Origin: an uncultured Bacteroidales bacterium
Lineage (GTDB): Bacteria; Bacteroidota; Bacteroidia; Bacteroidales; Muribaculaceae
Assembly (NCBI GenBank): GCA_902785925.1
Contig: CADAAI010000020.1
Location: forward strand, 1 to 48,857
DNA: 48,857 bases
Direction of reading: 5' to 3'
Shown: positions 36,912-43,208 of the stretch, in pieces
Layout: every line of letters begins with the position of its first letter
How positions within the stretch are numbered: the first letter of the stretch is position 1
Notes under the pieces: model-generated
Database searches by the model: none
What the model saw: the letters and a program-made list of their open reading frames with translations, nothing else
What the model was told of the DNA's origin: nothing
Made by a program: the position numbers and the translations under genes

Positions 36912-36949
36912 TTAATGACCCTATTCAACGTTAATGACCCTATCCAACT
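36912..36949 (+). repeat. 19-bp tandem repeat, two copies
   Basis: TTAATGACCCTATTCAACG is followed by TTAATGACCCTATCCAACT. The rest of the 36849-37003 gap shows nothing else clear. Confidence 0.6.
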
Positions 36950-37003
36950 CACAATTAACAAAAATCCTTTTTGTCCCAACATTGCACCGCAGCCCTGCTC
37001 TAT

Positions 37004-37081
37004 ATCTCCGTCCCCGTACTCGGCGACAAAGTCGCCGTCAATCATTCCGTCTCTGTACTCGGCGAGCCACAGTCTCGCTCT
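37004..37081 (+). repeat. 39-bp hairpin repeats, two units (left array)
   Basis: Unit 37004-37042 has the intact hairpin GGCGAC-AAA-GTCGCC. Unit 37043-37081 is degenerate (GGCGAGCCACAGTCTCGC) and runs into the RAYT stop codon. The same repeat forms the larger array at 38134-38366. Confidence 0.85.
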
Positions 37082-38075
37082 ACGTCTTAGTTAAAACAAT
37101 CTCATCAGCCAGCCTGTTCAATGCCAAGCATTGTTCACGAGTAATGACACAACTATGATTATGATGTGGCCATGGGGCAACCAAAAGCAAACGGCCTTCA
37201 GCACATGCATCAAATTGACGACCATGGGGCTTTTGCATGGGTGAAAATCCATTCTCTAGAAGAATAATTTGAGGAAAACCAGCCTCAAAAGCCCGTTTCA
37301 TTATCTCTTTTTCTCCTCGACTAATACATGGCGAAACAAGTATTGCACCATCTTTTGCCTTCAATAAGAATTGATTGCAAGCAGCCTCTATCTCATTTGA
37401 TGTCATGCTGCGGGAGCACTGAACTGCAACTTTATATGGATAATCAAGCAGAAAAACATTGCCCATAGCTGCAACAGAGGTGCTTGAGATTGTTATATCT
37501 TGGTGAATAGTAAAATACTCAGGGTAGTTACGTTTAACCCACAATCGGCGAGGATTATCTTTCAGATAATTAAACCAAGCTTTTAATTGTCCCTTTCCAG
37601 TTAGAATACGATCATTATAACCAGACTCCCATAATGGCAATGACCGAGACTCCGTCTCGGAGTACGCCGACAGAGCACGATAAGCTGTGGTAACCTTTCC
37701 TTTGAAACGGCCTATTATATGGCCCAAATGACGAGAGAGACGATCTTTGACATAAAAAATGAAATGAACATGGTCAGGCATCAATTGAAGATATAATGTC
37801 GAAACTTCAGGACTCTCAATTGAAATATTAGACCAGATTTCAGAAACCTTCAAACCAAGTTCGCTTGGTTCGACCCACGCTTCAGAATGACTTGTATTAG
37901 CATTTCGCAAACTACCTAATAAAGGCTTGCGACCCGCAATGCACATGGTTATCATGTAGACACAACGACCATTATAGTCATGGCCTTCCTTTCGACGTTT
38001 CATCGATGGAACAGCCTCCAACTCTGGATGCTTTGTCCGCCATACATAGCGCCTCTCATTCACCTCTTCATTCAT
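37080..38075 (-). CDS. REP-associated tyrosine transposase (RAYT) fused to a DprA/SMF-like domain
   Basis: The 331-residue protein starts with a Y1 HUH transposase domain: HVH at 102-104 in MPDHVHFIFYVKD, and the likely nucleophile Tyr170 in WFNYLKDNPRRL. Residues about 205-325 are not typical of RAYTs. They follow the DprA pattern: YKVAVQCSR (compare the GSR strand), GAILVSPCISRGEKEIMKRA (compare vvSGlArGiD..AH), GFPQIILLENGF, then GRLLLVAPWPHHNHSCVITR and QCLALNRLADEIV (compare FP.RNRiIagLS..vvV). DprA binds single-stranded DNA and loads RecA, which would suit a single-strand transposase. A full promoter ends 5 nt before the ATG, so translation may really start at Met25 (38003). Confidence 0.85.
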   Translation of the reverse strand: MNEEVNERRYVWRTKHPELEAVPSMKRRKEGHDYNGRCVYMITMCIAGRKPLLGSLRNANTSHSEAWVEPSELGLKVSEIWSNISIESPEVSTLYLQLMPDHVHFIFYVKDRLSRHLGHIIGRFKGKVTTAYRALSAYSETESRSLPLWESGYNDRILTGKGQLKAWFNYLKDNPRRLWVKRNYPEYFTIHQDITISSTSVAAMGNVFLLDYPYKVAVQCSRSMTSNEIEAACNQFLLKAKDGAILVSPCISRGEKEIMKRAFEAGFPQIILLENGFSPMQKPHGRQFDACAEGRLLLVAPWPHHNHSCVITREQCLALNRLADEIVLTKT

Positions 38076-38079
38076 GATA

Positions 38080-38110
38080 CAAAGATAACACTTCTATTCA
38101 ACACCACAAA
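38080..38110 (-). promoter_or_regulatory. -33/-7 promoter for the RAYT gene
   Basis: TTTG (38107-38110), 19 nt, then TATCTTTG (38080-38087) on the minus strand. The predicted transcript starts at or next to the ATG at 38075, implying a leaderless mRNA or use of the ATG at 38003. Confidence 0.7.
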
Positions 38111-38133
38111 ATTAAATACTGGTCGCCATCTAT

Positions 38134-38366
38134 AATTCCGCCTCTGTACTCGGCGACAAGTCGCCGTCAACCACTCCGTCTCTGTACTCGGCGACAAAGT
38201 CGCCGTCAACCACTCCGCCTCTGCCCTCGGCGACAAAGTCGCCGTCAACCTATCCGTCTCTGTACTCGGCGACAAAGTCGCCGTCAACCTCTCCGTCTGC
38301 GTACTCGGCGACAAAGTCGCCGTCAACCACTCCGTCTGCGTACTCGGCGACAAAGTCGCCGTCAAA
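38134..38366 (+). repeat. 39-bp tandem hairpin repeats, six units (right array)
   Basis: Units start at 38134 (38 bp, one base lost in the loop), 38172, 38211, 38250, 38289 and 38328. Each holds GGCGAC-AAA-GTCGCC preceded by TCCGTCT.TGTACTC and followed by GTCAAC. All have the same orientation and no unique spacers. The period, a multiple of three, leaves a minus-strand frame open with 13-residue repeats (LTATLSPSTETEW); it starts with TTG and is probably not translated. Confidence 0.93.
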
Positions 38367-38469
38367 GATTTCATCCTTACACCGCAGCCGCAGTCTACCC
38401 CACCGCCATTGCTTTTCCCACAATGCGAACCAAGCAGCTCGTACAAAACCTTTGGCAAGTGAGTGCTCG

Positions 38470-40191
38470 CTATTTCATTATTCTACCAAGTAAGGTATCC
38501 TTGAACCAATACTTATAAAGCTTAACCATTTCATATTCAGGAAGGCTTTCCAAGTATTCTAATTCAAAAACAATTCGTGGCTCTTTGTCATTTGATTCAG
38601 GATGAACCTCTGCTTTATTTCCTATTCTAGCAGTTCTTATAAGATAAAGGTCACGAACACCTTTCCCTTTTATGTATGGCATAAAAAAGTATAATTTATT
38701 AAGAACCACAGTAGAAGGAAAAGTTTTAGCCTTGCCAGTATAATAATATTTAATTGGTTCTTCTTTTAAGAAATACTCTTCATTATCTTTCTTCACAAGG
38801 CCAATAAGTAGATGTTTCGTCCTATCAAGTGTATACTGTTTTTTAGGACGATTTACAACCAACGTATGGGAGTCATCATCAAACAGCCTTAAATCAAGCA
38901 TCGGCAATGCCTCTCGCTTTAAGAATATAGGATGTGATGATATTGGTTCCTCATCATATATAAACCTATATAGGCTTTTGCCAATCTGTTCAACAATCCC
39001 ACAAACAAGAGCATTGCCCATAAGAAATGCTCGTCTTCCATCTGAAACCGCTGGGTGAAGAGTGTGGTTGTCTGGAAACATGTTTAACCTCTCTAACTCA
39101 ATTGGCAACAAACGACGATATCTACCTGATTTTGTGCGCACAACATGTTTAAACCTTGAAGGAGAAGAGCCTCCTTCACCAGTTATAATAGTCCTTGAGG
39201 GCTGATCTGCATAGTCTGGGAAAGTCATTCCACCTTCTGAGAATATATACTCAAAACCCTCTTTCGAAACACGTTTTATCTTTTTGGGACCTTTCTCATA
39301 TTTCCATTTTGGCAAATCTTCTTCAGAGATAAAATAGTCTTCAGGAACAATCTTCTCATCAATCAAATTGCCTCCTAAGGTCTGTCGCGGACCATCGTAT
39401 ATAGCTTCAGCATCAACACAATACACACGACGGTTAAGCATAATTCCAGCATTTCCAAAAGGACTGGTCTTTTTGCCTTTATTAAAATGAGCTGATACTT
39501 CTTGAATCGTACCTATTATGTCAAATTCTGACAATGAACCTTCTTTTGGACGAAACTCAAATGCTTTGGCCATAACGCCATCATATTTCACCCAATCTTC
39601 AAGTGATTCGACTTTGTTTGCAATTACTGAATTCTTCCTATAACCAACTATATAAGTCCTTCTACGACGCTGTGGCATACCATAATCAGCAGCATTTATT
39701 ATACGCCACTCAACTATATAACCTAGGTCTGATAAAGATGCAAGTATAATAGCAAAATCCCGGCCTCTTTGTGTCGCTGGTGAATTAATCAAACGATCCA
39801 CATTTTCAAAGAAAATGTAGTTAGGGCGATTTTCTCCTTTTTCAAGTAGTATACGATAAATCTGCCACCATAGCACGCCCTTCTTGCCTTCGATACCACC
39901 TGAACGACTAAGGGTTGCAGCAACAGAATAGTCTTGGCAAGGGAAACCTCCCACCATTAAGTCATGGTCAGGTATGGACTCTGTTGGTACCAAGTTTATG
40001 TCATTATTAACATGACCTTTAGCACCAAACCTAGCCTTATAAACAAGAGAGGCATCTTGGTGTATTGTAGATGGTTCCCACTGGTTATTCCAAATGGTGT
40101 CAAAAGCATCCGAAGCACCTTCCAAGCCAATGCGGAATCCACCCACACCTGCAAACAACTCTACGACTCTTATTTTATTCTTTTTTCTCAT
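38470..40191 (-). CDS. DNA (cytosine-5-)-methyltransferase of a Sau3AI-like system
   Basis: A 573-residue C5 methylase. Motif I is VVELFAGVGGFRIGLEGA (9-26), motif IV is GGFPCQDYSVA with catalytic Cys85, motif VI is ENV (129-131), motif VIII is PQRRRRTYIVGY (173-184), motif IX is RRLLPIELERLNMFPDNH and motif X is GNALVCGIVEQIG near 396. About 160 residues beyond motif X form an extra C-terminal domain not recognised. It presumably protects the site cut by the restriction enzyme encoded just upstream on the same strand (4-nt ATGA overlap). Its AT-rich codons contrast with the flanking core genes. Confidence 0.92.
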   Translation of the reverse strand: MRKKNKIRVVELFAGVGGFRIGLEGASDAFDTIWNNQWEPSTIHQDASLVYKARFGAKGHVNNDINLVPTESIPDHDLMVGGFPCQDYSVAATLSRSGGIEGKKGVLWWQIYRILLEKGENRPNYIFFENVDRLINSPATQRGRDFAIILASLSDLGYIVEWRIINAADYGMPQRRRRTYIVGYRKNSVIANKVESLEDWVKYDGVMAKAFEFRPKEGSLSEFDIIGTIQEVSAHFNKGKKTSPFGNAGIMLNRRVYCVDAEAIYDGPRQTLGGNLIDEKIVPEDYFISEEDLPKWKYEKGPKKIKRVSKEGFEYIFSEGGMTFPDYADQPSRTIITGEGGSSPSRFKHVVRTKSGRYRRLLPIELERLNMFPDNHTLHPAVSDGRRAFLMGNALVCGIVEQIGKSLYRFIYDEEPISSHPIFLKREALPMLDLRLFDDDSHTLVVNRPKKQYTLDRTKHLLIGLVKKDNEEYFLKEEPIKYYYTGKAKTFPSTVVLNKLYFFMPYIKGKGVRDLYLIRTARIGNKAEVHPESNDKEPRIVFELEYLESLPEYEMVKLYKYWFKDTLLGRIMK

Positions 40192-41657
40192 TCTGTTATC
40201 AATTCTTTTACAACATCACGACTCAACCAAATATATTGAGGAATCATTCGCAATCCATTTATTACAAGCGTTTTGCTTTTTTCTTCTGATGTTGTTGCTC
40301 CACCTCTTACAAAAACTTTATAGTTAGCTTTCTTTGGGAAATTTGGCGACTCTTTATAACTTCCAGATTTATTGATAATATAATTACCCTTCTTGTCTTT
40401 CTTCTTATCAATCTGTAGCCGCTTATTGATTATTATATCTCTAACATCATCCCATAATCTTTTTACATTTTCTGTAATAAACTGCTCGCTAAAATATACA
40501 CGTTTAAATCCCGCAAAAACTATTTCATTATTTATATAACGATAAATAATCAATAAGAAGTGATGTCCTGTAAAATAGTCATACACTGCAGAATCTTCAA
40601 AGTCTTCTTCCTTAGTCCAATCATCAAGATTTGGAAGAAACAATTTCATATCTTCTTTAATTCTACCATTTGCTAATACAGGTACACTTTTAGCAATAAT
40701 CCCAATTTTTGCAAAATCTTCAATATCATTTAGCTTTGAAGCATTGCCCCCAAACATTTTAATTACAGCTTGTTCTGCGAAGTTTTTTTTGCCTAAATTG
40801 ATGTCAACACCTAACTCATCTGCAATCTGCTGGAATGACCACCCTTTATACTTTTGGGTCATTATTTTACATTTTTCATCAATATCAGCATACTTACTGA
40901 TAGTTATTTCTAGTTTCTCAAATTTCTTTTTTGAAAAATATTTATCTGCAATTAGAGTAGCGTATGACCTCTTGAGCCTAAAACGTGGGTTATTTGGATA
41001 TTTAGGAGCAGTGTCAATCAACATCAATTGGCCACGTAACTCATGTGATAAACGAGGATATTGTAATTCTCTTTCTTCTTGGGTTCTATACTCACGATGA
41101 ATACCAATAAGAAAATCACGTACAATTAGCCAATCTTGTCGAAGTAATAATTTGTCTTCCTCACTAAAAACATAAAATTGATATCCCAAAACAGGAAAAG
41201 CCTGATATCCTTCAAGTTTTACTGTTACTGGTGATTTATACCAATAATACACCCACAGCATATGAGCTAATTTATGCCAAAAATTTGACTTTTCAAAATC
41301 CTCATTAACTATAACAGGAATCGATACTGCTGTTATACTAACAGGTTCTTTACATTCATAAACAAATGGTGAATCTTTCTTCTTGGGTTTTATGACACCA
41401 GTGGTTTTTATCTCAGTTTCAATTCCATCAACTAAAATATCTGGACCTTGCTTACTATCTTTTTTGCATCCTAACACTGACACCTCTATAATATCGCCAG
41501 CAATACCCTTAACCTTATCACGTCCTTCATGATGCTTAAAAAGTCCTTTGCTATCAACTTGCAATAATGTTTTACCTACAGCATTCATGAGCAAACAATC
41601 AACTTGCTCTTTTGTGAATACTCGACTTTTGTCAATTACTACTCCCATTCTTGACAT
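40188..41657 (-). CDS. Sau3AI/MutH-like type II restriction endonuclease
   Basis: A 489-residue protein, about the length of Sau3AI (from memory), with two MutH-like halves. The catalytic PD-(D/E)XK site is in the N-terminal half: Glu58 in AGDIIEVSVLG, Asp73 in QGPDILVDG and Glu82-x-Lys84 in IETEIKTTGV. A helix-turn-helix-like segment (GWSFQQIADELGVD) lies between the halves. Sau3AI relatives cut GATC, and a C5 methylase partner fits GAT(5mC). The target is inferred by homology. The endonuclease is the first gene of the operon, ahead of its methylase. Confidence 0.87.
   Translation of the reverse strand: MSRMGVVIDKSRVFTKEQVDCLLMNAVGKTLLQVDSKGLFKHHEGRDKVKGIAGDIIEVSVLGCKKDSKQGPDILVDGIETEIKTTGVIKPKKKDSPFVYECKEPVSITAVSIPVIVNEDFEKSNFWHKLAHMLWVYYWYKSPVTVKLEGYQAFPVLGYQFYVFSEEDKLLLRQDWLIVRDFLIGIHREYRTQEERELQYPRLSHELRGQLMLIDTAPKYPNNPRFRLKRSYATLIADKYFSKKKFEKLEITISKYADIDEKCKIMTQKYKGWSFQQIADELGVDINLGKKNFAEQAVIKMFGGNASKLNDIEDFAKIGIIAKSVPVLANGRIKEDMKLFLPNLDDWTKEEDFEDSAVYDYFTGHHFLLIIYRYINNEIVFAGFKRVYFSEQFITENVKRLWDDVRDIIINKRLQIDKKKDKKGNYIINKSGSYKESPNFPKKANYKVFVRGGATTSEEKSKTLVINGLRMIPQYIWLSRDVVKELITE
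40228..40235 (-). promoter_or_regulatory. possible internal promoter box for the methylase gene
   Basis: A minus-strand TATATTTG lies inside the 3' end of the endonuclease gene, 36 nt before the methylase ATG. It could let the methylase be made without the endonuclease. No well-spaced -33 element. Confidence 0.35.
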
Positions 41658-41679
41658 TTAAAATTATATAATCTCTTTG

Positions 41680-41687
41680 CAAATGTA
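41680..41687 (-). promoter_or_regulatory. -7 box (TACATTTG) for the restriction-modification operon
   Basis: A TAnnTTTG match 22 nt before the endonuclease ATG. Confidence 0.5.
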
Positions 41688-41883
41688 CAAAAAAAGTGTT
41701 TCCTAAAGAAAAAAATACTCCTAAAGTTATTAACTCAACAATTGCTCACAATCGACCTAACAATTCAATTAATACCACTAAGTCACACATTATAATTTTC
41801 GGTCAATTCACGGTAATTCGTGTTTTTCCATTCTCCTTCCTTCCTGAAATCTTTTTAATCTAGTTTTCAATCAAACAATCCCT

Positions 41884-41891
41884 TACCTTTG
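41884..41891 (+). promoter_or_regulatory. -7 box (TACCTTTG) before a short doubtful frame
   Basis: A TAnnTTTG match 34 nt before an ATG at 41926. It suggests that a gene once started here. Confidence 0.4.
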
Positions 41892-41925
41892 TGCGCATAC
41901 ACGTACCTTAATTATATCTATCATC

Positions 41926-42210
41926 ATGAAAACAAAAAATAAAAAAACTTCCTGCTTCAGCAGACTTTTCGACACCGTCAGTTGCCACTTTGTGAGATTA
42001 AATAAAATTTTTCCATTTTTGTCCCACCAAATTTCCACTCCGCCAGGAGTTGCAAAAACCGAGTCACCCGAGTCAGGTGAGTCAGGTGAGTCAGGTGAGT
42101 CAGGTGAGTCAACTGACCACAGTGATTCCAATGATTCCAGTGAGTCCACCGTCTTTGATAATTTATGGTCAATTCATGGCAATTTGTGTTTTTCAACTTA
42201 CAATCCGTAA
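41926..42210 (+). CDS. doubtful 94-residue frame, possible gene remnant
   Basis: It begins MKTKNKKTSCFSRLFDTVSC after a plausible promoter, but from about residue 35 the frame runs through a hairpin repeat (ISTPPGVAKTESPES) and a 9-bp tandem repeat (ESGESGESGES). The minus strand is open over the same stretch for the same reason. It could be the start of a gene cut by repeat insertion, or no gene at all. Confidence 0.2.
   Translation: MKTKNKKTSCFSRLFDTVSCHFVRLNKIFPFLSHQISTPPGVAKTESPESGESGESGESGESTDHSDSNDSSESTVFDNLWSIHGNLCFSTYNP
42070..42105 (+). repeat. 9-bp tandem repeat GAGTCAGGT, four units
   Basis: Four perfect units with partial units on each side (GAGTCACC at 42061, GAGTCAAC at 42106). 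The copy number may vary between strains. Confidence 0.9.
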
Positions 42211-42396
42211 CCACCCATTTTTTGCGTAAACTGTCCCACCCACCACCAAACATAAAGCAATCTACCCTCCATTCCTTAACATCTAAAATAAATTTTACTC
42301 ATTATGACTACAAACCCTCAAACTTAAAAATTTTTTTTTCAAAAGTGTCCCACTTTTTCCATTTTCCCAAAATCCCCACTTACAATCCGAAACCAA

Positions 42397-42470
42397 ATTT
42401 TAGTGCGAAGCACCACAATAATTTTAGCGCGTAGCGCTCTGATTTCCACTCCGCCAGGAGTGGCAAAAAC
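42397..42470 (+). repeat. modular hairpin element, partial copy B3
   Basis: Hairpins AGTGC-GAA-GCAC, AGCGC-GTA-GCGCT and CCACTCC-GCCA-GGAGTGG with the AATTTTAG and CTGATTT spacers. It keeps the right-hand end of copies B1 and B2 but has different inner stems. Confidence 0.8.
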
Positions 42471-42631
42471 CGATTCAACTGAGTCCAAAAAACTAACAAC
42501 TATAATCTTCCCTCTCCACTGGAAATGCATTCTGCATTGATTAAGTACCCTTTTCGCGCCATTTGCGTGATTAGCGTGAGTTCTGCCCACTCCCCTCTCC
42601 ACTAGAATTTTTTTGCTAACAAAAAAATTCG

Positions 42632-42639
42632 TACCTTTG
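42632..42639 (+). promoter_or_regulatory. -7 box (TACCTTTG) for the DUF3467 gene
   Basis: A TAnnTTTG match preceded by a TTTTTTTG run, 49 nt before the ATG at 42689. Confidence 0.6.
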
Positions 42640-42688
42640 CAAGTTAATATCAATAATAAGAATACTAACTATTAAAACATATAGAATT

Positions 42689-43009
42689 ATGGCAAACGAA
42701 AACAAGAAGCAGAACCAGATTCAGATTGAGGTTCCCAACGATGAGATGCAGGGTCGCTACGCCAACCTTGCCGTTATTTCACACTCTCCCAACGACTTTG
42801 TGATGGACATGATATTCGTGGCTCCCAACACTCCCAAGGCCCGTGTTCAGGCCCGCGTGATTATGACTCCCGAGAACGCCAAACAGCTGCTCTACGCCCT
42901 CAAGGAGAACGTCGACAAGTATGAGGCCCACTTCGGCGAGATCAAGCCACGCCAGGCCAGCAACCCCAACGCCATCATGGACTTCCCCCTCCCCAAAGGA
43001 CAAGCCTAA
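42689..43009 (+). CDS. DUF3467 family protein
   Basis: A 106-residue cytoplasmic protein with the family core (GRYANLAVISHSPNDFVMDM, then APNTPKARVQARVIMTPENA and KQLLYALKENVDKYE). The function of DUF3467 is not known; homologues are widespread in Bacteroidetes, and from memory some lie near RNA polymerase genes. It has its own promoter and is followed by hairpin copy B4. Confidence 0.85.
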   Translation: MANENKKQNQIQIEVPNDEMQGRYANLAVISHSPNDFVMDMIFVAPNTPKARVQARVIMTPENAKQLLYALKENVDKYEAHFGEIKPRQASNPNAIMDFPLPKGQA

Positions 43010-43027
43010 AACAGGGGAGAGGGAAGA

Positions 43028-43180
43028 GCTTTGCCACTCCTGCTGGAGTGGAAATTAGAGAGCCTTCGGCTCTAAAATTTGTATTATAATTAGAACGACT
43101 ACGTCGTTAAAAAATTTTAGTGCAAAGCACCAGTTTAATTTTAGCACGAAGTGCTCTAATTTCCGGCGTAAGCCGGCAAA
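43028..43180 (-). repeat. modular hairpin element, copy B4 (inverted)
   Basis: Read on the minus strand it has the same ends as B1: GCCGGC-TTAC-GCCGG, AGCAC-TTC-GTGCT, two inner hairpins not in B1 (GTGC-TTT-GCAC and AACGAC-GTA-GTCGTT), AGAGCC-GAA-GGCTCT, then CCACTCC-AGCA-GGAGTGG. Stems shared with B1 are conserved while loops differ. It lies between the DUF3467 gene and cysS. Confidence 0.88.
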
Positions 43181-43208
43181 ATTGTGAATTATGCATTAAT
43201 TAAAAAAG

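Larger units (their letters stand above)
36985..38389 (-). mobile_element. RAYT element with flanking 39-bp hairpin repeats
   Basis: The unit is a RAYT gene, two repeat units on its 3' side and six on its 5' side, bounded by a 10-bp direct repeat CACCGCAGCC at 36985-36994 and 38380-38389. RAYTs mobilise or multiply REP hairpins. Whether the 10-bp repeat is a true boundary or chance is unproven. Confidence 0.65.
41692..42631. other. gene-poor repeat graveyard
   Basis: About 0.9 kb without a confident gene. It holds a pair of 30-bp copies of GGTCAATTCAYGGYAATTYG (41801 and 42168), a hairpin fragment CCACTCCGCCAGGAGT at 42035-42050, a 9-bp tandem repeat at 42070-42105, two CTTACAATCCG.AACCA copies (near 42199 and 42380), hairpin copy B3 (42397-42470), and a GCGCCATTTGCGTGATTAGC stretch near 42556. 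The material looks like decayed copies of dispersed intergenic elements. Confidence 0.6.

Noticed and set aside
38134..38366. CRISPR array
   Set aside because: The units are contiguous 39-bp repeats with no unique spacers, and no cas genes are present.
38072..38458. Minus-strand frame with 13-residue repeats between the methylase and RAYT genes
   Set aside because: It starts with TTG and exists because the 39-bp hairpin repeat is a multiple of three. Its stop overlaps the RAYT ATG, which is curious, but a promoter lies inside its end and the coding content is only the repeat.
42339..42653. 104-residue minus-strand frame in the repeat debris
   Set aside because: It shares the peptide ESVFATPGGVEI with another minus-strand frame at 41883-42149 only because both cross the same hairpin repeat.
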